Notes under the pieces: generated by a model
Databases searched by the model: none
What the model was told of the DNA's origin: nothing
Seen by the model: only the letters and a program-made list of their open reading frames with translations
Translations under genes and position numbers: made by a program
Origin: Adiantum capillus-veneris
Taxonomy: Eukaryota; Streptophyta; Polypodiopsida; Polypodiales; Pteridaceae
DNA: 64,000 bases
NCBI GenBank assembly: GCA_014529385.2
Contig: CM043952.1
Span: 62,429,119 to 62,493,118 of the forward strand
Direction: 5' to 3'
Shown: one piece after another, positions 10,873 through 21,984 of the stretch
Layout of the letters: the number at the start of each line of letters is the position of its first letter
Position numbering within the stretch: position 1 is the first letter of the stretch

Positions 10873-11057
10873 CGTAAGAACTAGGGAACTAGGCCTTGAG
10901 ATCCTCCTCCCAACCTCCCTTTATATAGACGGGCTCCTAGCCCCTTGCCCTAGACAGATCCCCTGTCCACACTGCCTAGCCCGGCCCTTGGCCATCGGCC
11001 CTTGGCCATATTCCGTGACTAACCTAGTTCGTAGGGTACAGGACCCTTGTCCTGACA
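10873..11057 (-). repeat. Element E third LTR copy
   Basis: 185 bp; its first base pair is CG rather than TG. It has an extra internal duplication (GGCCCTTGGCCAT twice near 10981-11005). Only TTACTTCCCT, the equivalent of the bases outside the 3' LTR, separates it from the middle copy. This is what unequal recombination between two tandem elements would leave. Confidence 0.8.
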
Positions 11058-11081
11058 GGATCTACATCAGGACGGGAGGCA

Positions 11082-11665
11082 TGTTAACCGTCACGGCTCA
11101 CGGACACCCTATCACCTACGAGACGGACGTTGTATTATTTACTTGGTAGAGTCAGGACAGGGCTTGTCGGTCCAATAGGAAAAGGGTAAGAGTGATTGCC
11201 GATGAGAGGCACACTCTAACTGGAACATTCAAGGGATTAGTTGGCTAAGCATGGGCGCCCAAGTGTGAATGGGGCGAGCTCATATAAAAGTCAACTAAAC
11301 CTAAAATTCACTCATTCTCTCATTTGTGCAATTGAAGAGTTCTCTTGCTCCATCTCCATCTTCTTCTTCTTCACCTCTTTGTGTGTGTGTGTGTGTGTGT
11401 ATGCATGAGAGAGAGAGAGAGTGTGTGTGTACGATTGAGCATTGCAACGGCGGCACGGCAGCGGCGAAGCGGTTGAGAGCGGCGCGGCGGTGGCTCCTTC
11501 TTCTTCGTGGCAAGGAATCCTCCACGAAGCAAGCATAGAGCGGTGAGTGACACACCATCGTCATCTTTGAGCTTACTAGTTTAGGCTTGTGTGCTTGGAG
11601 CCATTTGTGGCTCGCACGCGGTGTATCAGCAAGTTCCTTGCATTGACACGTGCGACATACGCACA
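11082..11665 (+). repeat. Element F 3' LTR
   Basis: 584 bp, starts TGTTAACCGTCACGGCTCAC and ends GCGACATACGCACA, matching both LTRs of element A. It holds a TATA box (CATATAAAAGTC, near 11280-11290), then (GT)n and (GA)n runs (11383-11420). The purine tract before it is decayed to CAGGACGGGAGGCA. Confidence 0.85.
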
Positions 11666-11679
11666 CAATACCTCATGAA

Positions 11680-12165
11680 AAAGCACCTATGGGTTGTTGT
11701 CAAGCCTAGGACAAATGAGCCATCCATTTCTGAAGGCACCCTCACTAGAGCTCAAATTGCACAAGCACATGCCAAAGTTGAACAAGCTCCACAAATAATT
11801 ATCACTTCTCTCTACATGATAATTATGTGTAGCTCACATATGATTGCACCATAGCACTTCCAACATGGACAATCCTAGAATAAAATTTTGGTGCTAAGCA
11901 AAAGTGAATTAAAATAAGCTTAAAGAAGAATCTTTACAAGCACACTATGCTTCAAGAGGAGGACATCTCTAACCTAGTAAATAGGTTAATGACCATAATC
12001 ATGCAACTCACTTACATTGAGTGCCAGATCCCACAAGAAGACAAAGTAGTTGTGCTTTTGAGTGCTCTAGCCAACACCTTTGACAATAGTCATAGTTTTA
12101 GAGCAAAAGGATGCCACACTTTCAATACTTTGCCTACCATAACACATTGGTGTGCACCATCTCTC
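11680..12165 (+). pseudogene. Ty1/copia gag relic
   Basis: Translation of 11676-11810 gives KKHLWVVVKPRT and then QIAQAHAKVEQAPQIIITSL, the pattern of the N-terminal copia Gag (DUF4219/UBN2 type). A second segment at 11947-12100 reads ISNLVNRLMTIIMQLTYIEC and then EDKVVVLLSALANTFDN, the conserved V..(F/L)..I..QL...G......D....LL.SLP..Y block of this family. The two segments lie in different frames and the rest is not recognisable. There is no LTR nearby. It is a fragment of an old insertion next to the LTR of F. Confidence 0.5.
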
Positions 12166-12950
12166 ATCTAGGTAATAGTCCAACCAGCAATAGGTGATCA
12201 TGGGACAACATGTGGACTTAGGTGAGTTGCATAAGGAGTGAGCTAAAGAAGTGCCCTTTGGAGGCTACATTGGAAGTTTTATCTTTGTCCTTTAGGGAGA
12301 TTCATTTTGGCCTATAAGAGGTGCAAATAACCATTGTAATATCACTTATACTTGCCATGCTATTTTTATTTAAGCAGCCACATCTTGTACTAAATTCTAG
12401 TGGTGTTTCAATTTATTACTTTTTGGTTTACACCGTTGTGCATTGTGTAATTGCTACTCTATTATCTCATGATGAATGCTACTCTAATTATGCCCCCCAT
12501 ATACCCTAACATAAACATGGGCAGACCCATATGATAGACCTATCAAATCCTAAACCCAAACAATAGACACAAATTTAGAGACGTAGAATAAGATAAGTGT
12601 TTACCTCTAGTCAAGGACATCCTGACACACATTGTTGATAGTCTAACATGCATATCCTTTGCTTTGCATCCGTGACTCCCACACTTCACCCCAATATCGA
12701 CATAGGGAGCCTCCTCTTCAACAAGCATTTCAAGAAGAATCTCTACCTCTTTTAATAAACCCATGATGAAACTATTGCTCAAGACATGCCCCACTATGCT
12801 TGCCCTTGTCATGTTATACCCTACATTGCCATTATTGTCTGTACTATAATTGTCTTCTATCCCATCACCCCACCAACACACCCTCATCCCAACCACTTCT
12901 AAACTATCACTAAACTCTTCATGGCTACCACTAGTCTCTGAGCTTTCACC
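12166..12950. other. Repeat-derived or unique spacer, nothing recognised
   Basis: No ORF with a recognisable domain. The minus strand is open over 12543-13139, but this frame runs into the low-complexity ATC-rich tract that follows, so I do not call a gene. Confidence 0.5.
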
Positions 12951-12959
12951 ATCAGTGAT

Positions 12960-13150
12960 GACCGCCTCTTGCCCATCTCTTGTCCTTATCCGCATTATCT
13001 TTTCCATCATCATCATCTCCAATGTCCTTATCCCCATCATCCTTGTCATCATCATCCTCGCCATCATCCTCATCCCCATTGTCCTTATCCTCATCATCCT
13101 TGCCATCCTCATTATCCCCATGGCCATCGTCGTCATCACCCAGCATCCTC
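12960..13150. repeat. Imperfect CATCATC/CATCCTC trinucleotide tract
   Basis: About 190 bp of ATCATC, CCTCATC and CCCCATC motifs. In three frames it reads as runs of Asp, Met-Arg or Pro-His. An aspartate-rich reading on the minus strand continues both ways (CLCPNCLG upstream) and could be an acidic exon remnant, but low complexity explains it better. Confidence 0.75.
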
Positions 13151-13260
13151 ATCACCTTCATTGTCACTATCGTACACGATCCAAACTTGTTGTTGCTACC
13201 ACATAAACCAAGGCAATTAGGACACAAACAATCCTCTTTCCCTTGCAACATCCTACAAAC

Positions 13261-16200
13261 ATGAAAAGCACCTATGTAAGGTGTGTGTGTCTAGCACAAT
13301 ACAAACCAAGAAAAGATGGTGAGCAAGATTGAGGCCTCACCATAGTAGCTTTCACATCCTCTTACTCTCATCAGAGTTGCCCATTTGTTCATATATATGC
13401 ACGAACTTCTCTTTAATCTCCTCGTTGGGTCTACCTATGAGCTAGGATGTGGGTCATGTGGAAGAGGTGGGACGAGTGGAAGAGGAGGTATGCCCTTCTT
13501 TTCGGGTTGCAGGCCAACAATGACAATTAGGCCAGGCACATGCTATGCCGATAAACCCAGGTTACAATTTATTTTAAACCAAGGAAACTCACCTCCTTTT
13601 TGTCTTGGAGTGGCCACCCTATTTTCCCTTCTTCTCAAATGTTGTAGGCTAGTCACTCTTCTACTCCTACATTAAGGAAACATACATGCAACCCCCAACA
13701 ATTAGACCAAGCATTCCAAGTCTCCTCTCAAGCAAAGGGTCGTGCATGGATTACAGTATCACTTAAATCAAAAGAGGACTTAGTAAACAAGGTATCTCTT
13801 TTTTTTTTTTTTTGAGTTTTACAGGAAAAACTAAAGCCTTAAAATGTCTAATGACCATTCAAGCGCATTCTTGGGTTAGTAAAAACAAAAAGGTGGGTTG
13901 AGTATGGCTCTCATGGCTTGGCCCTTAAGATTTTTATCATGCATATGCATTGCATGTAAATGTTTGATTAAGAATCAAAAACCTTTGAGCACAAAAGCAC
14001 AACAAAGTCTTCCTCTTAAAATGCCACTATGTGAAGAGGCTTCCTATTTCATACCTATGGCATAGTAGCTTCCAAAGTTTGAAATATGCTCTCATCATAC
14101 AACCTTAGAAGGCTTTGTAAGTATATCTGATTGGTGATTGGTTATTCGACAGGTGTTGGCATGAACCAATCCAAGGGGATTACAAGGTACATAGGACAAA
14201 CTCTATGTATATTAGCATTCACAGCTATCAAACAAATTCAATTAGAGATACTTCAAAAACTATGGCTATGAGCCAGATCCAAAGCTATCAAATTAGAAAT
14301 CGTACTTGCTACTATTTTGCAAGAGCTACTAGATCCATCCAAAAATTATTCTTAAGCGAGCATTTGCCCCTAGGATATGAAACAAACGGGCAACAAGATT
14401 GGAAAATTTCAACTTTCTTTTGTTTTTTATTTATTCTATAGCTTTACTTTGGAAAGCATCATAACTTGCAGAGTGAGGTACTTTGACGATCATCATGGGA
14501 AGCAAGAATTCCTCCTCATGTCAATGCCCTAATCATTGATTTAGGATCTACGTCGTGGCACCAAGGGTTGGAAAATTGGAATTCTTGGGATACAAGATCA
14601 CATTTCATGTACGACAAGGTCATATTGTACTTGAATGTATCTATGACAATTTTGGATAGTGCAAGGCACTTACGAGTATCGACTTAAAACGTAGAAGCAA
14701 ATACTTCATCGTGGCCAAGGGCATATCAATTTATTCTTTGTTAGTTGCATGCAAGTTGTGTCTATAAGGTAGACTTAATTCCACCCAAGCATTTTTTACG
14801 CGTCTACTATGATGCAAGATACTCCAAGGATATTTTACTGCAAATAATGGTCAATTATTTGCTTGAAAATCTCCAAGGTGGATTCAATATCCATAGGATT
14901 ATTTCAAAATATTCAATAGCCATTGTAGCTAGCACAGTTATTAGTTCTTTGTTGCATAGGAATGCATAAGCGAGCACTCTATATTTAATTGGCGTTATGA
15001 GGTGCGTGCGTTGAGAGTGATGATTTTTTCTGCAGCATACAGGCATGGCCTAGCTATCAAGACACTTATTCACGTGATAACATGACTCTTTTATGAGAGC
15101 CTCAAGGTAGGCAATCTTTTGTTTCAATTACAACTCAATGGATGTGCAACCACACAATCATGATTAAGTTATGCTTGTCATGTATATCTCTCCTTTCAAC
15201 AGTTCAATTGTGAATAAGATTCCAACATGAGAGAGTTGTAATTTTTTTTTGGCTATGTCAATATAATCGACTCACCTTTGTGAGTTTGGCAAAAAAAATC
15301 CAACATGATGGGATCTATTGTTTAGCCTATAGAACCAGTTCTGTCTATAGAAGAAGTATTTTTTGAGTACGACCCAACTTGTCCTTTCAAGGAAAGCAGT
15401 TATAAATTGTCAAGTGTCAAAAGTTTAGTTCGTTTTACCAATCTGCCAACAATCACTAATGGTAGTCTACAATACCGGCAAAGCCAACCGAGGGTTTCAG
15501 GTTACCAAGCCAAGAGTAAGGGTTCTTGGCCACGTTAAAACCAATGGTTTTTTCAGGTTGCGCAACAGTGTTGCACAAATTTTCATGATGCAAGTGACAT
15601 GCACATGCATGGTACCATTTATAAGAAGGATTCCAGGGCATTTGTTCCCTCACTAGGAGGTTTTTTCCCCCGTGCATTGTATATACGCCTATCACTCTAA
15701 GGTTAACTTATCTTTCTAAGCAATATACTCTATGTTGAGTGCCTTGAGTATCTTCATCTTCTCCGAGTTGTGTGTGCATCCCTACAACCCTAATTCCAAC
15801 AGTCCACAAAACTTGTTTGGCGAAAAAACTTCATTGTCATGTACATCATGGACAACAAGCCCGCACCCTCTCCCTCTCCCTCTCCCTCTCTCTCTCATAT
15901 TCTTGTCATGAATGGCTCCATAGGCTACCCACCAAAAGCTCCAACGCCTTACAATAGAGCTTTATGGTAGGATCTCAATTTTGATGTAGTTATAGTGATT
16001 TTAGAGTCATATAGATCATGGGTTCCATCTCCTTGACCATGACTTTTTCCCTAAAGAATTGGACCTATCACCTACGTCTTTTGTTGCAGTTCCCAGTGAG
16101 CAATTTAACTCAAAATTCTTAGAAAAAGATAAACATGTACACATCTTCATGTGTATGAAGACACGTCCCCCAAAAGTACATGAGTGGAAGGAAAGAGTGT

Positions 16201-18900
16201 TTAGCTAATCAAGATGTGTACAATTTTAAGATTCCATTCAATGTGGGTATATAGGGTGCAAGAGGGGTAATAGGTAAGAAAAGATAGATTAACATTTGAT
16301 TGGCACGTTGCACAAACACACATCATGAAAAGGGGCCGTAAACTTTTGGATTTGCAATCAAAGTTCAAAGTGGTAACTCAAATCAAAATAGTTACTCTCC
16401 TCATGTGGGAAGCCCTTAATATATATTGTTTTGTTTATCTATACGACAATAAAAGGGGGAGGGGTTCCGTATCCCCCTTGACATATGGCAAATGCTCCTT
16501 GCTTTCGCGTGTGTGCCTTGTAGCTCTCGACAACATAACGCTACAGAGAGAGAGAAAGAGAGAGAGGCAATTGAAGATCGTCGATCAGATTAGTGTATGT
16601 ATATATATGTATGTGATTCAATCATAATTATTACTATTTTATTTTTAAATTTTTCAACCTTTTTTTCACCATCAACACGAGGAAAGTCGTAGGGAAAAAC
16701 TTTACATATATCATGTATTTACAATTGTACATTACTATACGTTACACCCTCGAAGAGCAATCGTGAAAACCACCCCCCCAATAGGTTGCGTGTTGAGATG
16801 ATTATCGATAGAGATGTTCGGTTGAGATCTTTTAGCAAGTTGAAAAGGATGGTTTTCTCATTTGGCCAAGTGGGAATATGATGCACCAACATAATAATGT
16901 AGGTGAAAAGAAAGTTTGATAGAAACATGCAATGTAGTAACCGTTTTTGAGTTATCCCTTTCTCTTGCAATAACTTTATTTCTAAGAGGTAAAGTTAGCA
17001 TTATCTTGTCTTTCCTTACTTGTGTCTACGAAAAAATTTCAATCAAATCAATCTCATCATGTGTTGTCTTATAATTAGCCCTGAGTCTCGGAGACCCCGG
17101 TCCCCCCCCTAATCCACATAAAATGCAAAACTATGTGAGCACTGTTTTTGAACATAAAAAGTCTTCTACACGCAACCTATTAAAGCAAGGGTCAGCTATG
17201 TGACTTGTTTAGTTGAGTAGAAAAAGACACTTTGTGTTTTATGATCATTCAAATGAGATAGACTTGGCTTTTGTCCCAAATGAAGTTTGTATGTGAAATT
17301 ATTGGACCTCGACAATGAGCTAAACAAACAAATAGAGGAAGCGTCAACTACATGGTCACAATGGTCTTTACTAGAGGAAGTGTCAACTACATGGTCACAA
17401 TGGCCCGCGCAACCAATCTTGTGACACCAAGATTGAGATCCAACGCTCTTTAACATACAACTTTACAAGATTTATCTTTGATTTTGCCTCCAACATCATC
17501 ATTCTGAGGACTGAATCCGCTCAAGATAAAAAGCTTTCCCACTTTTGGGTTTGACAAATGAAGCTAACAATGAGGTTTGAGGTAAAAAAAAGAATTGAAA
17601 TTCTTGGGGGTTCGTGAAAGCACAGATGTGAACTCTAAGCGATCGCACAAAAGCTGAATACGCTAACTGCTATGCTAAGTTGTCGCTTAGCTAACTCAAA
17701 GCAAAGCGTTACACAATTGACCTCATCTCTCACTTAAATTAAGGCCATAACTTCTTTTTTTTATAATACTCACAATTGTGAGTAGTATTGATAGCCGTTT
17801 TTCGGCTCTCCGTAATTGTCATAGTGAGTTACCCCACCCTACCAAAATCACCTAAACACTGTGGCTATTCTTACCTTTTCATTGTACATAGACGTGTGTG
17901 AGTTAGGGGCTTTTCCCATATCTTCTTAAAACCCTCAGCTAGCTAGTCACTGGGTTAGTTGAGCCAAAAAAATAAATAAAATCAAAAAAATAAAATATAT
18001 TATGGCCTATTTGTGTGTAAATATTACATTGTATATATGGCCTAAATATATGATTTTTTATAATTATTTTGATATTTTATTTAAATATTTATACATAAGT
18101 GTGTGTTTTATTAAACTTATGTATGCCTTCTTTCATCCTCTTCCACCATAAGTGTATTTTTTGCCAATGTTTACATACTCTAACCTCATATTTTTCTTTT
18201 ATACAAACCACCCCCACATTTTCACTCTCACCCTCGTGAAAACAAAAAAATTGATTTCTACTTTCTTAGTCATGTTTACTATATTATTTTCATTTACTTG
18301 CATATCTTTTCCTCTTTCACCCAAAATAATACAAAGAGGGACCATATCATATGATTCCAATATCTTTCCATATACATAATTCCTCCATATTTTTATTATT
18401 ATTATTACTCATTATTCTAACACCATGTGCTCATTGAGCTAAAATCCATGAATAGTCCATACACTAGTCCCACCATGTATATATTGCTTTATTCACCAAT
18501 AATCCTCTTCCATGCATGTGTAAAGGGCAACGTGGATGCTTTGTATTATGATATGACAAAGGAGGGGCTCACTCTTGGATACATTGTACAAATTCAACAA
18601 AGGAGGGGGCCACTAAAAGACTTTTGCAGGCATTAAAAACAGGCTTTTTGGTGAGATTTTTGGCACCCATCTCCACTCCAAATTTGGAGCGGTGGTCAAA
18701 AGAGAAAATATGGAACAAAAGCTGAATAATCATCTCAAAAATTTTGGTGATTTTTGGAGCAACCACCGGTGAGTTATGATGTTTTGAGTGGACCCCAATC
18801 TGCCCACTTTTCTCACAAGTAGCCCTTAGTCTTCTCTCACCTCTTTCCACACTTCTACACACACACACACTCCTCCCTCTCCTTCCCACTCCCAAACCTG
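13261..18900. other. Long gene-poor stretch
   Basis: No convincing gene in 5.6 kb. Small features: a T run at 13799-13813, a (CCCTCT)n run at 15866-15897, a GA-rich run at 16543-16566, a C run near 17102, an 18-bp perfect palindrome TACTCACAATTGTGAGTA at 17767-17784, and AT-rich DNA with ATT repeats at 18390-18415. At 15268-15298 a CTCAC-CTTT-GTGAG hairpin followed by an A run resembles the 3' tail of the LINE at 23664-23708, so a LINE end may lie there. Confidence 0.5.
15866..15897. repeat. (CCCTCT)n/(CT)n microsatellite
   Basis: Hexanucleotide CCCTCT repeats run into CT dinucleotides. No other structure is visible. Confidence 0.85.
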
Positions 18901-20394
18901 CAACTCCGATGTCCTAATTCACCCTCTTCACCATTGCCACTTATCTCACACCTCCATAGCCTTCATCCTCCATTTCTACACCCCTAAGTGCTCCCCTTTC
19001 TCTCTACATATCTGTCCATATTACCATACTCTCTTCAGCTTTGTAAAGAAATTCAAAAAATCAGCAAAAAATCCAAGGTTAACCTCTGTAAATGAAGGCT
19101 TTTATCATGAATTTTCCAAGGTTTAAGGATAACATATCTTCATCGACACACGCTACTTCGCCATGCTGACCGCTTCTTCTTCCGGTGTTGTAAAGAGGTG
19201 AATGTCAACTTCTCCAGAGCTTCAATCTCTCTTTACAAGCTTATCCCTTCTCTAACTTTTCTCATCATATATTTCACCATTTGGTGAATGATTTTGTAAA
19301 TATTTTGTAGTGATAATTACTAACTACTAACCACTAACCTTATTGTAAAATGCACCCCCTACTAGAGTAGGCACTCCCAAATTATTCACTCAATCCCTCT
19401 CTCCTTTCATCCTCAATAATTCTCTTCCCTTGAGCCCACATCCATGTGACTCAAAGGACAAGAGAGACCCACCCTCATTTAAAAAAATAAACATATGCAT
19501 AATCTTTTATTTCTTCAAATAAACTTGATTAGGTCTAATCCTAATCGGAGCTTCTAAAACCTATAAATAGAGCCCTTCTCTCCCTTGTAAATTATCACAT
19601 GATCACACTACACCACACCATTCTCAACATAACACACCACTCTTCAAGCCTAGTTGTGTAGAGTGTGTGCATTGTGAGTGCTCTATTCCATCACTACACA
19701 TAGGTGCATAGAGAAGCTTGAAGTTAGTTATGCCATCTAGAGGAGTGGAGTGATACCATACTCTACATCACACTTGTAGCCTACTCTTGTCCAATAAATA
19801 AGATTCATAGTTTTGGGTGCAATTGTATGCTGCAACTACGACTCTTCTCTCCAAATTGACTTGATAAGCTAGCTCATCAGGTGGTTGAAGGTATATTGTC
19901 CTTGAAGTTTGTTGTGCCATTTCATGCTTGGTGGTTTGAGGGCATGTTGAATTGTTTGCCTAAAAGGTCAATTGTAAGAGGGTGCTCGGTGAGAGGGCTC
20001 CCGTGACCCTAAGACAATTTGTGTATTGGCAACAAGGTCAAGTTTTGTGTTTTCTCTCTATTTCTCATCAAGCTTTGTGTGCATCTAGTCTTTAAGGCTA
20101 AGACTGAGTTGCTCAAGTTAATTTGTGCTCTTTACCTCTCTCTGGCGTGGTAAATGCTTGTGTTTAGTGTGTGTGGCTATCTTGCATTCCCCTCTCTTTG
20201 TGCGTTTGAGTACAAGGAGATATCACGTGCGTCCTAGTTCGCATCTACAACTAGGTGGTGCCCCTTTTCTTGTTTGGTTTCTGGCTGTGGGTTGTTGTTG
20301 TCTCTGATTGTGCTTGCCCCAGTCCCATTTGAGCAGCACGCGAGCCTCAAAGGGTGTTTAGAGGCCGCTCTTCTTGTTGCCCGTCCCGGACCGC
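18901..20394. other. Spacer with LTR-like promoter features, unresolved
   Basis: No ORF is credible. The stretch has a strong TATA box (CTATAAATAGAGCCC) at 19561-19575 and AATAAATAAG at 19791-19800 downstream, spaced like U3-R-U5 of an LTR or like a transcript leader. I found no matching second copy, primer site or purine tract, so no element is called. Confidence 0.4.
19561..19575 (+). promoter_or_regulatory. TATA box, possible solo-LTR or transcript promoter
   Basis: CTATAAATAGAGCCC matches the plant TATA consensus closely. It is followed by a C/A-rich leader-like stretch. The transcript it might drive is not identified. Confidence 0.4.
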
Positions 20395-21110
20395 CTCAGT
20401 ATATATATTACCATAGCAAAAATTACATCAAAAGCCACGCTCAAAATGAGCAGTGGCAGGACAAAAGCATACTAGACTTCAACAGTACCACATGAAGCAA
20501 GATACAACAGATCAGGCTAATTACGGAGCTACCCTCGACAATACAACCCAAAAGATCCTGCATGGTCGCCACAGAGAGCAGACCTCCTGCCACCACAAGG
20601 TGTACACCATCCAGACAGGAACCGAGTTGCAAAAGCATAACGAACAAACATATCATCACGCTAAACTAATGAAGGGGGGGAGCCCGAGCACTCCATCATC
20701 AATCGCTTAGGAGCCATCCACCAAAAATCTGGAGTCCGAATACTGCCACACCAAGCACCAGATGAGTGAAGCTTGGTTGTCACCGATAGGAGAAGACTGC
20801 AGGCTAATGAGCCATGCCCCATCCACGTCCCCCCACTCGCTACCATCGGGCATAGACATGTTGACTGCGTAGAAGCTACACGAGAAGGGAAGCCAGATGC
20901 CCCCTCCCGAGGCAAACCTCCACCCCCAAGGTCAAAATCACCAAGCAGAACTACATCCTCCAAAACACATGGACACTTCTTGCTACAGGCAGCTCTTGTG
21001 AGCGCCCCAGCTCTAAACGCCTCGCAAGCAAATCCCCCAGATGTCATGGTGATTGTAGTAGCACGTGAAGCCTCACTAGGGCCATAACTTTATTAGGTCC
21101 CTTACTCTAA
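20395..21110 (-). mobile_element. Possible LINE or retrogene 3' end
   Basis: On the minus strand a G/T-rich stretch ends in GCTTTTGATGTAATTTTTGC and then TGGTAATATATATA, typical of the 3' untranslated end of plant LINEs (T-rich, then a short A/T repeat). A minus-strand frame is open for 128 codons (21047-20661) but is Gly/Ser/Cys-rich and unrecognised. No poly(A) or target duplication was established. This is a weak call. Confidence 0.3.
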
Positions 21111-21348
21111 TGCCCCTCTTTAAAAAAACAGAGAAGTAAGTAAATGAAAAATTAAAATGGCATGCTTTCTTTTTTATTGCTTAAAAATATATCTATAGAG
21201 AGAAAGAGAGACTTAAAATTTGATAATTAACAAAAAGTATACTAGAAGCAATGATATGCTTAAATTAAGTTCCAAGATTTGATATGCTAAATATGTATCA
21301 AAATATAAAATCTTTAAATTTAAAACTAACATTCAAATCAAATGATAA

Positions 21349-21350
<2 letters not shown>

Positions 21351-21403
<53 letters not shown>

Positions 21404-21450
21404 CACATGCCCACACACACACATGCCCGCGCGCACACATGCCCGCGCGC
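21351..21450. repeat. (TC)n microsatellite and 16-bp minisatellite
   Basis: (TC)n fills 21351-21399. It is followed by two copies of ACACATGCCCGCGCGC at 21419 and 21435. ORFs across it on both strands are artefacts. Confidence 0.9.
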
Positions 21451-21984
21451 ACACACACCCCAAACTCTCCCATGTGCATGCACAAAGTTTAAGAATTGAC
21501 CTAAATTGCACATAAAATAAATCAATCAAATAAATTTGCAATGACATGGTGCATAATGTTGAATGAAGTAAATCCATAATACCTTCACAAACAGAATCGA
21601 AAACAAAATGCTTCCACGAATGTTCCAAAGAATTTTATTTTCATATTTCAATAGCAATCCATCAACTAGTTTAACAAGATTGCACTCACACTCACACGAG
21701 CAATAAAGCCCCTCACCTTTACTTATTCAAAGAAATCTTTAAATAAAAACTGATGGTTCTTTGTAGAGAAACAAGAGAGAACATTGAACTCACATCAAAC
21801 TAGAGATTAAGTTCTCAACTCACATTCAAATTCATCATCACTTTGGTCAGCATGCCAAAAAAAAAATTGCCGTGCCATGTGGCATTAATCACTAAAATTT
21901 ATTCAAATTTCACCAATTGCTCTAAGAGTTTAACATACTTGGAGCTTGAGGTCACGTCAAACGTTGAAAAATGACTCCTTCGAC
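21451..21984. other. Spacer
   Basis: AT-rich DNA with no ORF or repeat that I recognise, between the microsatellite and the LINE fragment. Confidence 0.5.

Larger units (their letters stand above)
7843..11057 (-). mobile_element. Element E: small non-autonomous LTR element with three LTR copies
   Basis: Three copies of a 171-185 bp LTR (7843-8013, 10691-10862, about 10873-11057) surround 2.7 kb of internal DNA. On the minus strand the order is LTR, a 10-bp remnant, LTR, primer site, internal region, polypurine tract, LTR. LTRs run TG...CA on both strands. Flanks are GGAAT on the left (7838-7842) and GGATC on the right (11058), matching one target GGAATC in element A apart from a lost A. The internal region has no long ORF or recognised domain, so it would need proteins from another element. 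The short LTRs resemble TRIM elements, but the internal part is too long for a classical one. Confidence 0.8.
5355..11665 (+). mobile_element. Element F: deleted Athila-like Ty3/gypsy relic, same family as element A
   Basis: Bases 5355-7842 and 11058-11665 match element A closely and in order: the linker behind protease, the W-x-P-K tail, the internal polypurine tract, the 3' untranslated region, the terminal polypurine tract and one full LTR. The 5' LTR and gag are missing (left end truncated near 5355). A further deletion near 5550 removes the equivalent of about 50960-55110 of A, that is reverse transcriptase, RNase H, integrase and the second protease-like domain. The downstream ORF3 of A is also absent. 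Element E interrupts it at 7843-11057. F cannot be autonomous. Confidence 0.85.

Noticed and set aside
12543..13264. Asp-rich, Met/Arg-rich and Pro/His-rich ORFs on both strands
   Set aside because: All overlap the same ATC-type trinucleotide tract. Several mutually exclusive frames are open, as expected from low complexity.
18901..20394. A solo LTR around the TATA box at 19561
   Set aside because: No TG...CA limits, target duplication, or second copy in the window could be fixed.
21284..21628. ORFs over the TC/AC repeats
   Set aside because: Microsatellite translation, no domain.
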